A stretch of 64,000 nt of DNA from Phytopythium helicoides (GCA_024867545.1 JANFNE010000020.1:434001-498000), one strand, 5' to 3'. Shown: positions 42,644 through 52,734, counted from the first letter of the stretch. The notes: generated from the letters alone by a model not told the origin. Made by a program: numbers and translations.

Positions 42644-44158
42644 TTAGATCGTCTCGTTCATAAAGAAACGATTGATCAAGTCCAGCGCCACGGCAGGCTG
42701 GTGCGTCGGAACCATGTGACCAGCATTGAAGATGCGAACAAGCGCCAGATTCGCATACGCTCGAGCTGTGCCAGCTTCCACTTCACTCGCAGACCTCACC
42801 AACGGATCTTTCGACATGAAAACCCGCTCATCCGCCGCGTTGAAACCATCCTTTCCCCTCCACGACAACGCATCGATCCACGCCTTGTTCCCTCCCCAGT
42901 TGCACATCGAGTCCGCGTCGCCAACGTAAAGCAGCACACGAATCCCAGCATCAAGAAGATCGCTCACGTAGTCGTCGACGGCAGACGCGTAGTCACCGTA
43001 AATCTCGAAATCGACTCCGACAACATCACTTCCAGGGACCCAAGGCCCAACCGCGTGAATATAGTCGAGGACACGAGTCTGGTTCAGGAACGCTCTCACA
43101 TGCGGAATACCGTGGCAAAAACCAAAATCGACCCAGTCACACTCCTCGCGAATATCGTACGGATTGCGACCCGAGTTCTGAGGTTGGAAGGGATCTGTAA
43201 TGGCATCGAAACAAAATTCATCCGAGTCATCGCAAATCTCGGTGATGTTGTCACTTTTACTTGCGAACGCTTCTTGGCAAGCCTCCGTCTTCGTAATGCA
43301 CGTCGGCGTGTCCTCTGCAAGCTTCACCCTCGCCTCCTCCGTCAGCAGCGTCACATTGTACTGGTTGTCCAGGATGTCTCCTTGGTGCTCGTACTGCACC
43401 ACCGGGTCCGTCCACCCGTTGCCGATGGCAATCCCCTGCAGGTTGATGGTGCGGCTATTCGGCGCCGGATTGCCCAGGCGGTTCTGCTCCAAGATGTAGT
43501 GCGCCGCACCAGGCACGTAGTGTCCACCGTAGCTCTCGCCCGTCAAGAAGAACTCGCGGCCGACAAACTCCGGGTGCTTGTCCATGAAGCCCTGCAGGAA
43601 CCAGTAGAGGTTGGCCCCCACGTCTCGCTCGTCAAAGTCCTCGTCGTCAGCCTCGTCCCCCGAGTACGAGAACCCGACCGTCGTGGGCTGGTCCAGCCAG
43701 ATCATGTTGGCGCTGTGCGTCCACGCGTACGGGTGCACCTCGGTCGACAGGTCCGGCTGCACGCGGCACGGGCCGTTCTCCATGAAGAGCGCGAGCAGAC
43801 TGGACCCTCCGGGTCCTCCCGTGAGCCAGATGACCAGCGGCGCCGTGTCCGGGTCGCGCTGCGCCTCGAAGAACCAGTAGAAGTAGTGGTCGTCTCGCTT
43901 GTTGGCTAGCGAGATGTAGCCCGCCTCGTTGGGCGTGTTGCCGCAGACGTAGTCGCCGTCGCTGTTGTTGTCACTTGAGGCAGCTGTGGAGCTGCCGTGG
44001 GCTGCGATGGCCCACCACGCGAGCACCACGACCAGCACACCGAGCAGCGCGCCGCCGACGGCCGCCAGCGTCTTGGTCGCGCGCCTCCAGCGGTTTTCGG
44101 GGAGAGTGGAGCCGTGCTGGGCTGTCGGCAGCAGCGTCGAGCGCTCGGACGGAGCCAT
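42644..44158 (-). CDS. Serine carboxypeptidase S10, SCP12 (MAPSER type)
   Basis: A single exon encodes 504 residues from ATG 44158; an in-frame ATG at 44281 would add 41 residues not conserved with SCP3. The tail is ERSTLL, the nucleophile is Ser209, and Asp414 and His481 are by alignment with SCP3. It is an inverted near-copy of SCP3. The clearest differences are ICDDSDEFCFDAITDPF against ICEDADGFCFDAISGPF and a few changes at the region around residue 390. Confidence 0.92.
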   Translation of the reverse strand: MAPSERSTLLPTAQHGSTLPENRWRRATKTLAAVGGALLGVLVVVLAWWAIAAHGSSTAASSDNNSDGDYVCGNTPNEAGYISLANKRDDHYFYWFFEAQRDPDTAPLVIWLTGGPGGSSLLALFMENGPCRVQPDLSTEVHPYAWTHSANMIWLDQPTTVGFSYSGDEADDEDFDERDVGANLYWFLQGFMDKHPEFVGREFFLTGESYGGHYVPGAAHYILEQNRLGNPAPNSRTINLQGIAIGNGWTDPVVQYEHQGDILDNQYNVTLLTEEARVKLAEDTPTCITKTEACQEAFASKSDNITEICDDSDEFCFDAITDPFQPQNSGRNPYDIREECDWVDFGFCHGIPHVRAFLNQTRVLDYIHAVGPWVPGSDVVGVDFEIYGDYASAVDDYVSDLLDAGIRVLLYVGDADSMCNWGGNKAWIDALSWRGKDGFNAADERVFMSKDPLVRSASEVEAGTARAYANLALVRIFNAGHMVPTHQPAVALDLINRFFMNETI

Positions 44159-44177
44159 GGGCGTTGGCTTGGGACTT

Positions 44178-44196
44178 GGAAAGTTGGCGAGTGAGC
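44178..44196 (-). promoter_or_regulatory. Initiator-like element of SCP12
   Basis: The minus strand reads GCTCACTCGCCAACTTTCC, one base different from the element before SCP3, 20 nt before the ATG. Confidence 0.5.
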
Positions 44197-44531
44197 GCGT
44201 ACGTGGCAGGAGTGACACGCGAGGCGAGGGCAGGCGCATCACCAGCCGAATGAGTGCGGGCCAACACTCTCTGGCTGCCATGGACTTGCAGGCGGGATCT
44301 GCTGCTCAGCGCACGATACAGCAGCTGATTCCGCGAGCAAGTGCAACGACCGAGTGGAGAAGAGCCCTGTGAGACCCGAGGGGATGCGTTGTGCTAGCTA
44401 CATGTACATGTTCGACTCGAGAGAGATCGGGAAGATTGCTGATCGACTTGTGAGTTTGGTTGAGGGCGGTCACGATTCACGTCTGACAATGCTACCAAGG
44501 CCCCACACACAGCTCAAACAATCCATCCATC
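44197..44531. other. Intergenic SCP12-SCP13
   Basis: No gene is recognised in these ~335 bp. The part nearest the SCP13 stop resembles the 3' flank of SCP1. Confidence 0.6.
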
Positions 44532-45977
44532 CTACAGCGACTCGTTCTTGAGGAAGCGAGAGAACAGAGAGAGTGCCACTGCTGGCTGGTTCGCAGGAAC
44601 CATGTGACCGGCGTTGAACACGCGAACGAAAGTAAACAGCCCAGAGCCAATGACCACGCCGTCGCTGCTACTTTCGAGAGCCAAGGGACGAGACTCGGCA
44701 GCATTGAAGGCTTCGGCGCCATCCCATTCGAGCGCTCTCATCCACGCGAGATTGCCGTACCAGTTACACATGAGGTCTGCGTCTCCAACGTAGATGAGGA
44801 CACGGATGCCACCGTTGAGCAGATCAGCAACGCTGTGACTCAAGGATTTAGTGCCATCCAAGCTCTCTTCGAAGGCGGAATTCACATCAAAGTTGACCAT
44901 TTGCCACGACTCGACGCGCTTGTCGACGTTGAGAGCCTTTCGCACTTCTGGAAGATTGAGGAAGGAGGTGACACCTTTCGGGTGAAGACACTCGAGCGTG
45001 TTATCTGTATCGCATGCCTCACGGATATCGTAGGGATTGCGCTTGCCTTCAAATAATGGAGCCTCCAAGTTGTCAAAGCAAAAACCTTGTGCATCCATGC
45101 ACAACGACTCGTCACTTTGACATCTCGTCATGAGATCTCCACACTCTCCAGCAGCGGATTTGGCGACTTCGAGAGCACTCGAGTTCAGGAACGTGATATT
45201 GTAAGAATTCTCAGCCATGTCAATGAAGTGTGCGTTTTGGATCGCTGGGTTGATTTCACCATTGCCGATAGTGATGCCTTGAAGGTTAATCCAGCGAGAC
45301 GAATCTTGCTCCACCTTGTTCTGACGCCAAATATAATGAGCGACGGCTGGAACGTAGTGACCTCCGTAGCTCTCGCCAGCAATGAAAAAAGGACGACCAC
45401 GCAGCTCCGGGTGCTTCTCATCAATGAACCCTTGCAGGAACCCGTACATGTTGAGACCCACGTCCTTCTCCGTGGAGTCCGCGTCCGCTTCCGGCTCCGA
45501 GCTGTAGGAGAACCCGACGTTCGTCGGCTGGTCGACCCACAGCATGTTGGCTTCGTTCGACCACGAGTACGGGTTGAGCGTCGTCGACAAGTCCGAGTTG
45601 ACGGTGCACGGTCCGTTCTCCGCCAGCAACGCGTACATGCTGGATCCACCGGGTCCACCCGTCATCCAGAGGACGAGAGGGGCCGTCTCCGGAGCGCGGC
45701 TCGACTCGACATACCAGTAGAAGTACTTGCTGTCCTTCTTGTTCGGGAGACGGATGTAGCCTGTGTCCTGCTTGGTCGTTCCGCAGAGTCCGTGGAGGTC
45801 TTGTGAGAAGTGAGGGACTGGTGCAGATGGTCGTTCCTTGGTCCACACGAGTGCGACGACGCCTAGCACCAGTAGAGTCGTGAGTGCCGCGACGATGGCT
45901 CGTCGAGATAGTTGAGATCGGAAGGTGGTTGGTTGTGTGTTGTGTGAAGGTTGTAGTGGAGTGGTCTCGGACGCCAT
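44532..45977 (-). CDS. Serine carboxypeptidase S10, SCP13 (MASETT type, mosaic)
   Basis: A single exon encodes 481 residues from ATG 45977. Triad positions equal those of SCP1 (Ser203, Asp399, His458). It looks like a mosaic. Residues ~215-285 carry SCP6-like variants (IWRQNK, AENSYN, LEVAKSAAGECGDL). The stretch from ESLCMDAQGFCFDN to TSFLNL is SCP1-like. SCP12 follows directly downstream on the same strand, an order of which the relics after SCP6 and SCP19 appear to be remnants. Confidence 0.92.
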   Translation of the reverse strand: MASETTPLQPSHNTQPTTFRSQLSRRAIVAALTTLLVLGVVALVWTKERPSAPVPHFSQDLHGLCGTTKQDTGYIRLPNKKDSKYFYWYVESSRAPETAPLVLWMTGGPGGSSMYALLAENGPCTVNSDLSTTLNPYSWSNEANMLWVDQPTNVGFSYSSEPEADADSTEKDVGLNMYGFLQGFIDEKHPELRGRPFFIAGESYGGHYVPAVAHYIWRQNKVEQDSSRWINLQGITIGNGEINPAIQNAHFIDMAENSYNITFLNSSALEVAKSAAGECGDLMTRCQSDESLCMDAQGFCFDNLEAPLFEGKRNPYDIREACDTDNTLECLHPKGVTSFLNLPEVRKALNVDKRVESWQMVNFDVNSAFEESLDGTKSLSHSVADLLNGGIRVLIYVGDADLMCNWYGNLAWMRALEWDGAEAFNAAESRPLALESSSDGVVIGSGLFTFVRVFNAGHMVPANQPAVALSLFSRFLKNESL

Positions 45978-46007
45978 GGTGACTTTCAAATGTGAGCCCG
46001 AGCGGTA

Positions 46008-46021
46008 GAAAACTGGAATGA
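46008..46021 (-). promoter_or_regulatory. Initiator-like element of SCP13
   Basis: The minus strand reads TCATTCCAGTTTTC, an initiator core followed by a T-rich flank ~30 nt before the ATG. It differs from SCP1 and SCP6 because the upstream DNA of SCP13 is unrelated. Confidence 0.45.
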
Positions 46022-46404
46022 TCCACCACTGGTGGCTCACGATACAGTATATGAGTAGAGCTACTGTTTTACCTGTACACTATCTTTGCACCACACTGTC
46101 CTGTGGAAAAAAAAAAAGGATTGCTATGCCGTGATCACTTGAGGCAAATGCCTTAAATGCCTTGGCATCACGATGCAAATCCTCTAGGTATGCAAATCCC
46201 TCCAGAAGTCGAGTCGAGGTGCATCCCTCGAGAAGTCCAGCTGGTGCAGGCGCCAACATTCCTAATGCAAACCGCCAGCATTCTTACCGACTGATAACCA
46301 ATCTCTGCGATGGGCTGCTCCAGTTCCGTTTTGAAGCACTTCCTCTCGACTCTCGACTGTCAACACCAAGAGCCAACACTACCGAGTATCAAACCGCTCC
46401 TGAT

Positions 46405-47889
46405 ATGAATGACAACGAGCAGACACCGCTGCTGGAACCGAACGACGAATCCAAACGAGCTCGCAGAGCTTTCATCATCAAGTTCGCCATCGGGTTCGCA
46501 GCGGCAGCACTTGCTCTATGGATCGTCAGCGACGTCTTCAGCAAACACCACCACAAAACCAAGGTGGCGTCACTTCCTCCATACGTTTGCGGCAACCCAG
46601 ACAAGAGTTCCTCCGGATACATCAAGCTCGCCAACAAGGTGGACGACCACTACTTCTACTGGTTCTTCGAGGCTGAAGAAGACACTGGCAAGGAGCCGCT
46701 CGTAATGTGGCTCCAGGGTGGACCTGGTTCTTCAAGCCTCTACAGCGTGGTTGACGAAAATGGTCCGTGCACCATCAATGCGGACCTTTCAACGACACCC
46801 AATCCGTACACTTGGAGCCGCAACGCGAACGTTATCTGGCTAGATCAGCCGACTGGTGTTGGTTATTCCTTCGGTGCTCCGCAGGATGAAGATTACGACG
46901 AGACCGATGTGGGTGCGAACATCTACTGGTTCCTTCAGGGTTTCCTGAACAAGTACCCGCAGTTCGAGGGTCGCGAGTTCTACGTGACGGGGGAGAGTTA
47001 TGGAGGACACTATGTTCCTGGAGCTGGTCACTACATTTGGCAGCAGACCAAGCAACAATTGGCGAACCCTAGCGAGTTCAACACTTCTCTCATCAACATC
47101 AAGGGAATCGCAATTGGAAACGGATTTACAAACCCTGTGATCCAGCTTGCGCACATTCCAGATATGGTGGAGAACCAGTATAACGTGACCGTGCTGACTC
47201 CAGCTCAAGCGGAACAGATGAAAAAGGACACCGTTGAGTGCATTGAGCTGGTGAAGGAATGCCAGCGCACGACGTTGAACAATACGCCGTGTGCTTTGGC
47301 TGTTGAATGTTGGGACGAGAAGCTCATCTCTCCATTTTATGACATGAAGAACCACGACTTCTACAACATCCTTCACGAGTGCAACAACACAGACCCCAAC
47401 TCTTGTGATGACACCCAGTACAAGTACATCCGCAACTATCTCAACCTACCAGAAGTACGCAAATATCTCAATGCAGACCCTCGCGTAGCTGAATGGAGGG
47501 GATCAAGCGAAGAAGTTCATACGGTCTTCTTGGGTCGCGACTGCATGTTGGCACATCACACCTATGTCGCTGATATGCTCAACGATGGTCTTCGCGTGCT
47601 TATCTATGCTGGGGATACTGATCTCGCGTGCAACTGGATTGGAAATCGCGCGTGGACACTGGCGCTCGAGTGGAGCGGTACAGAAGGCTACAACGCCGCT
47701 AGAGAGCGACCTTTCATTACTCACGACCCCGTGGTCGCGAACCCTCCGGCAGTGGAAGCTGGTGTCGTTCGCTCATATGAGAACTTTGCTTTTGTGCGGT
47801 TGTACAATGCTGGTCATTTTGTGCCATCCGATCAGCCTGCAGTGTCGCTGGAACTGATCAACAAGTTCCTGTATGGACAGGCGTATTGA
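46405..47889 (+). CDS. Serine carboxypeptidase S10, SCP14 (NEQTPLL, left arm)
   Basis: A single exon encodes 494 residues from ATG 46405; 81 upstream in-frame codons are not conserved in the family. The tail DNEQTPLL and KHHHKTK patch are as in SCP9. The oxyanion region is unusual (WLQGGPGSSS, then VVDENG instead of LLTENG). The Asp motif is GDTDLACNW and the His motif is GHFVPSDQP. Triad Ser198, Asp404 and His471. Confidence 0.92.
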   Translation: MNDNEQTPLLEPNDESKRARRAFIIKFAIGFAAAALALWIVSDVFSKHHHKTKVASLPPYVCGNPDKSSSGYIKLANKVDDHYFYWFFEAEEDTGKEPLVMWLQGGPGSSSLYSVVDENGPCTINADLSTTPNPYTWSRNANVIWLDQPTGVGYSFGAPQDEDYDETDVGANIYWFLQGFLNKYPQFEGREFYVTGESYGGHYVPGAGHYIWQQTKQQLANPSEFNTSLINIKGIAIGNGFTNPVIQLAHIPDMVENQYNVTVLTPAQAEQMKKDTVECIELVKECQRTTLNNTPCALAVECWDEKLISPFYDMKNHDFYNILHECNNTDPNSCDDTQYKYIRNYLNLPEVRKYLNADPRVAEWRGSSEEVHTVFLGRDCMLAHHTYVADMLNDGLRVLIYAGDTDLACNWIGNRAWTLALEWSGTEGYNAARERPFITHDPVVANPPAVEAGVVRSYENFAFVRLYNAGHFVPSDQPAVSLELINKFLYGQAY

Positions 47890-48833
47890 GCAGTTAGTTG
47901 CCTTGTGTTGCAAAGTGATTAACGCAAGCCTCCGAGAGTCTTCAATGCCTACGATGGTTTTGGTCTTGCGGGCGAAATACATTCGAAGAGGCAGCATGAC
48001 ACTTGTCTTTCCCGTATTTTGACATATCATCGCACAAAGCTGTTTAATTAGAGGATGCATCGCTTGTTTGAGTTCTTTCAGTACCAATTTGATGGTGTGG
48101 TGGCCCGCCATCTCCGTTGATGGTTGCAAATCCAAAGTTTCATCGACAAAAATAAGTACACCATTACTCGTTTGAGCGTCTCGGCTCGACCTACATCGCC
48201 ACAACTCAATTGCTTCTGCAGTGGTGAGGAAAGGAGCTGCAGGGTTGAAGAAAAACTGACAAGTATCCGTCATTCTAGCTCTCATCGGAATTGACAGTTC
48301 GGAGGCAGATTTTGGCCAGGGATTTACCAGCCATCAATTTCTATTCACAAAGCCAGCGGCGTCGAGGGTGATGCCACAGCCAGATACCCGAAAATGAGTT
48401 CCCGCGCGGAACTGATTTTCCTTAACTCGCTCATAATCTCGCAAGCCCTTTTTTCTTTACGTCTCGTGACCAGTGTCAGGCATAGATGTGAACGAACAGT
48501 TTCATCTACTGTGACCAAGAAACGATTACTACATTGAATGTTTTTGTGCCATAATTTCACTCAAGTGCAATACTGTACTGCTGAGTTGCACTCAAGCAGT
48601 TTACGGCACTAGAGTACAGCCTTTGGACGAAGATGGGAATGCCATCATCAAGCAGATCAAGGATACTTCTACTGCACTTGATCTCGGCAAATACCAAGAA
48701 TGAATGCTGCTCACATCAAAGACGCCCGCCCTCCTTCGCCTCACTCTTGAATTCGCCAGCAGCTACCGAAGCAACGGAATCTCAACTTACCTCAAAGTAC
48801 ATTTCATAGAGGAGTGCCTCACGGACTGCTGCA
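47890..48833. other. SCP14-SCP15 spacer with possible decayed ORF
   Basis: The minus strand of 47,900-48,285 reads as an open frame from an ATG (MRARMTDTCQFFF...) that runs into the antisense of SCP14. The equivalent spacer in the other arm (54,940-55,330) keeps a recognisable copy but with a stop and frame changes. I do not recognise the product. It may be a relic of an inserted sequence rather than a gene. Confidence 0.35.
48741..48754 (+). promoter_or_regulatory. Initiator-like element of SCP15
   Basis: TCACTCTTGAATTC fits the YCAYTYY core plus flank, ~90 nt before the ATG. It is identical in mirror position before SCP17 (54,467-54,480). Confidence 0.4.
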
Positions 48834-50486
48834 ATGGCCACCGAGAAGACTCCGCTGCAGATTCAAGCGCAACATTTCAAGTTGCAACGCCCTGATGCTA
48901 TCTGCACATTTCACACGAAGAGCATCACTAGACTCACGATGTTGGCTGTCGTTGTGATCGTATCTATCGGGCTGTGCGTAAACATCTCGACGTCAAGCGA
49001 GGCTCATGCAACTGCGTCCCTCACAAAACGGAGCGAGATCCCTCTTTTGACAATTGTAAATGCATCATCACCACTCGACACTACTGAAACGTCTAAAACG
49101 ATCATGTGCGGCACGGCCAAGAACCAGGCTGGGTACATCAGACTGCCCAACAAAAAGGACGACCACTTTTTCTACTGGCTGTTCGAGTCACGTTCGTCTC
49201 CGTCAACTGATCCGCTTGTGCTGTGGCTCACTGGCGGAGCAGGATGCTCGAGTCTCATGGCATTACTGACAGAGAACGGACCGTGTACGATAAACCCCGA
49301 TCTCACAACCACCTTTAACCCGTACTCGTGGAACACGGAAGCGAATGTCGTTTGGCTCGATCAACCGAGTGGCACGGGGTTTTCGTACGTCCCGGATGAA
49401 GGCTTGGACCATACCGAGGGCAACGTTCAGGAGAACATTTACTGGTTCTTGCAAGGCTTCCTTGATACACATCCCGAGTTTGAAGGTCGTCCGCTCTTCA
49501 TTACTGGCGAGAGCTATGCCGGCCACCACATTCCTGCTGCAGCACACTACATCTGGCTGGAGAACAAGAGTATTAAGAGTCACTTTACAACGCCGCGAAA
49601 CAAGGTGAACGCAACAGCGCGAATCAACCTGCAGGGGATCGCCATCGGAAATGGACTCGTCGATCCTTTCATTCAGGTATGTCGTTTTCAAATCATTTGG
49701 GGTGATGTCTGTGTTCGCTCCATACTGACATACTCACGGTTGTCGACGCAGTTTGAGCACTTCCTTGACATCTCCGACAACCCTTATAACATCACGTTGT
49801 TGAACGAGACGCAGCTGGAGACGGCCAAGGAAGCCATCCCTGCGTGTCTAGATGTGCTGACTGCCTGCCAGACAAGCTCAAGGGCGTGCTTTCAAATGGA
49901 TTCAACGTGTGGAGCCATCATCAGCGCCTTGGGGGACGCACACCGAAACATGTATGACGTACGCCTCGAGTGTTCCGAGGCTAGCTTTTTAGATTGTTAC
50001 GACAAGACGGTCATCACCGAGTACCTGAACTCTCCGGCAGTTCGAAAGTATCTGAACATTCCTCAGACGTTCCCCGCGTGGCAGCAATGCTCAGGACGCG
50101 TTGCAGCCGGTTTTGCGGGGGATGTTGGCAGGAGCTTCGCGCCGTACGTCGCCGATCTCCTCAACGACGACGCGTTGCGCGTACTCATCTACCACGGCGA
50201 TGCCGATCTCATGTGCAACTGGATCGGGGGACTCGCGTGGGTCTCACAGCTCGAGTGGAAGCACCAAGCCGAGTTCAATGCCGCACCCGATCGCGCGTTC
50301 GAGGTTGTGGTGGGTGATGACAAGCACCATCATCAGCCTCTTGTCGAGGTTGCGGGATCGGTTCGGTCGTTCGAGGACCGTTTGTCGTTCCTGCGAGTGT
50401 TCAACTCTGGTCACATGGTGCCTCGCGACCAGCCGCAGGTGGCTCTGGAGATGCTGCGGCGCTTCCTGCGCAATGAGCCGCTCTAA
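48834..50486 (+). CDS. Serine carboxypeptidase S10, SCP15 (intron, left arm)
   Basis: Exons 48834-49676 and 49752-50486 encode 525 residues. The 75-bp intron lies after GLVDPFIQ, is a multiple of three and contains no in-frame stop, so an unspliced message would add 25 residues. The tail is TEKTPLQ; the membrane segment is ~32-52. The oxyanion loop reads GGAGCSS (Pro to Ala) and the nucleophile region GESYAGHHIP. Triad by homology to SCP7: Ser230, Asp431 and His502. The C-terminal half contains the DDKHHHQP insert. Confidence 0.92.
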   Translation: MATEKTPLQIQAQHFKLQRPDAICTFHTKSITRLTMLAVVVIVSIGLCVNISTSSEAHATASLTKRSEIPLLTIVNASSPLDTTETSKTIMCGTAKNQAGYIRLPNKKDDHFFYWLFESRSSPSTDPLVLWLTGGAGCSSLMALLTENGPCTINPDLTTTFNPYSWNTEANVVWLDQPSGTGFSYVPDEGLDHTEGNVQENIYWFLQGFLDTHPEFEGRPLFITGESYAGHHIPAAAHYIWLENKSIKSHFTTPRNKVNATARINLQGIAIGNGLVDPFIQVCRFQIIWGDVCVRSILTYSRLSTQFEHFLDISDNPYNITLLNETQLETAKEAIPACLDVLTACQTSSRACFQMDSTCGAIISALGDAHRNMYDVRLECSEASFLDCYDKTVITEYLNSPAVRKYLNIPQTFPAWQQCSGRVAAGFAGDVGRSFAPYVADLLNDDALRVLIYHGDADLMCNWIGGLAWVSQLEWKHQAEFNAAPDRAFEVVVGDDKHHHQPLVEVAGSVRSFEDRLSFLRVFNSGHMVPRDQPQVALEMLRRFLRNEPL

Positions 50487-51032
50487 TATATTTCCAACAC
50501 CTGCCTTCTGGAAAAGTATCCGCCATGGACACCTGCGTTTGTGTTTTGTTTGTTTGTTTGTTTGTTGGTTTGTTTGTTCGTGATTGTAATGAGAACGTGA
50601 ACGAGACCTGGTTGTTGTAGCGTGAGCAGCTCGAAGTGGCTGCTGGTGTCAACGTTGAACGTCGTGTCGATGAGTTCGAGGAGAAGTTCGAGCAGTTGCG
50701 ACGCCACTGAGAGATCAACTCGAGAATGGATCAACATGAGCTCATTTACCGGTACATGGAGATCCAGTCCGAAATCGAGTCTCTCAATGCGTCGACGCGG
50801 TCGATTCAACCTACTAGATTTCTTTGGCCGTGCCGCGAGCTCATTGATAGCATCGTGAATTCCAAAGTGTCCCTCGAAGGTGTTGAGTCGAGCAAAGTCA
50901 TTGGTGACGAACCAAACGATGACGTGTCCGTTCAATTGGCTGAAAACCCCTCCCAGTCCCCGCCAATCCCGTCCCCGCGATCCTGGATGAGTGTTATCGC
51001 GGCCGCCTCCTTCCTGAGAACTCAAGAAGCTC
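50487..51032. other. Left palindrome boundary and SCP16 5' flank
   Basis: The region holds the (TTTG)n tract (50,550-50,580), the inner end of the left arm (~50,626) and ~400 bp of unique DNA. Short open frames here (e.g. 50,726 onward, DQHELIYRYMEIQ) are not supported as genes. Confidence 0.55.
50550..50580 (+). repeat. (TTTG)n microsatellite, left arm
   Basis: There are about seven imperfect TTTG units ~30 bp from the SCP15 3' end. The mirror copy is at 52,643-52,680. Confidence 0.9.
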
Positions 51033-52543
51033 ATGATGCGCCGCTCGTCCGAGTCGACGCCGCTCGTGGCGAGCGCCCAGCCGCCTGCGGCCCGCGCCGA
51101 CCGCGCGCTGCGCTTCGTTCGTCCTCGTGCGCTGCTGCTGCTCGCGCTCGCGGGCTCCGCGCTGCTCCTGGGGCTTTCGCGGCTGTCGGTGGAGCAGGGC
51201 GAGGCGTCGCTCAAGGGCTCAGCATTTGCGGTTGATGAGGAGAAGGCGGAGGCGCTGGGGGCTCGTGAGAGCGCCGAGGGATTTTTCTGCGGACTGCAGG
51301 GACAGGAGAGCGGCTACGTGGCGCTGCCGAACGCGCGCGACCAGCGCTACTTCTACTGGTTCGCGCCGTCGATGGGAGGGGAGAGCGACCCGCTCGTGCT
51401 GTGGCTCACGGGCGGCCCAGGGGTGCTCGAGCATGATGGCGCTGCTGGCGGAGAACGGACCGTGCAGGGTGAACGCGGACCTGTCGACAGAGCGCAACCC
51501 GCACGCGTGGAACCAGAGGGCCAACGTCGTCTGGCTCGACCAGCCGACTGGAGTCGGGTTCTCGTACGGCCCGGAGATCGACTTGGAGGCGGGAGAGCTC
51601 GACGTGGGAGAGAACATCTACTGGTTCCTGCAGGAGTTCCTCAAGCGCCACCCCGAGCTCGCCGACCGAGAGTTGTTCATCGCAGGAGAGAGTTATGGAG
51701 GACACTACGTCCCCGCGGCGTCCAGCTACATCCTTAAGGCCAACACTTGGCGCCAGAAGCACCCCGGCGCGTTCCACATCAACCTCGCGGGTATCGCCAT
51801 CGGCAACGGAATCACCGACGCCGGCGTGCAGTACCAGTACAGCACCAGCATGATTGACAACGCCTATAATGTGTCGCTGCTTTCAGCCGATGAGGTCGAG
51901 GCGATGCGCGAGGCCCAGCCCATCTGCCACGACCTGATCAACGATTGCCAGAGCGATCGCGCCAAGTGCTTTGATGCCGTCGAGTTCTGCCTGGCGAACC
52001 TCGAGACGCCCTACTTCCGGTCGGGCCGCAACCCGTACGACATCCGCAAGCCGTGCGAGAAGGCGGACGTGATGGAGTGCGTCAACTTTGACCACATCCG
52101 CGAGTACCTGAACTCGCCCGAGGTGCTAGCTGCTATGGGTGTCGATACGACACGCTCCAAGGCATGGCGCGAATGTGACGCTGGTGTCAGTGCCTGGACT
52201 CGCAATGGACCAGATGATCTCGTTCGCGGACGACGTCAAATTCGCTCTCGAGGCTGGCGTGCGCGTACTTGTTTACGCCGGCGATGCCGATCTCATGTGC
52301 AACTGGGTCGGCAACCAGGCGTGGGTCATGAACTTGGACTGGAGCGGTAAGCGCGCGTTCAACGAGGCCGCCAACCGTCCGTTGGCGCTGAGCTCGAGCG
52401 CCAAGGGCTCTGCTGGCGACGTCCGCTCGTTCCAGAACCTCGCCTTCGTACGCGTGTTCAACGCTGGCCACATTGTTCCCGCTGACCAGCCTGAGGTCGC
52501 TCTCGCAATGATGACCAAATTCTTCCACAACGCCGACCTGTAA
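51033..52543 (+). pseudogene. Serine carboxypeptidase pseudogene SCP16 (two frameshifts)
   Basis: The product would be ~500 residues with tail SSESTPLV and an Ala/Leu-rich membrane segment. Reading needs three frames: 51,033 to ~51,420, then to ~52,195, then to 52,543. The first shift is an extra G in the oxyanion codons (GGCCCAGGGGTGC, where paralogs have GGPGCSS). The second lies near ECDAGVSAW. GESYGG, GDADLMCNW and GHIVP survive in their frames. No splice sites explain the shifts. The locus is GC-rich like SCP8 and sits exactly in the loop of the palindrome. Sequencing error is a possible alternative. Confidence 0.8.
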
Positions 52544-52642
52544 GCGCAGTTTTGCCTGCAGTTTGAAAGGCCATTGCTATAATGTTACATGTCGCTGACG
52601 CAACAACAACCAGGTCTCGTTCACGTTCTCATTACGATCACG

Positions 52643-52680
52643 AACAAACAAACAAACCAACAAACAAACAAACAAAACAC
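52643..52680 (-). repeat. (TTTG)n microsatellite, right arm
   Basis: This is the mirror copy of the left-arm tract (CAAA units on the plus strand). Confidence 0.9.
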
Positions 52681-52734
52681 AAACGCAGGTGTCCATGGCG
52701 GATACTTTTCCAGAAGGCAGGTGTTGGAAATATA

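Larger units (their letters stand above)
46247..50626 (+). repeat. Large palindrome, left arm (~4.4 kb)
   Basis: The arm contains SCP14, a 944-bp spacer, SCP15 and a (TTTG)n tract. Its inverted counterpart is 52,594-56,970. SCP14 and SCP18 differ by a single visible residue (Ser/Phe). SCP15 and SCP17 differ mainly at their N-termini and at the start of exon 2. The spacers have diverged far more. Boundaries were read by eye from matching flanks. Confidence 0.85.

Noticed and set aside
50483..51214. ORFs on both strands in the SCP15-SCP16 interval
   Set aside because: They overlap the microsatellite and unique DNA, have no recognisable domain, and disagree with each other in strand and frame.
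51033..52350. Introns explaining the SCP16 frame changes
   Set aside because: No GT..AG pair of reasonable length removes the extra base at either site, and flanking protein similarity is continuous.
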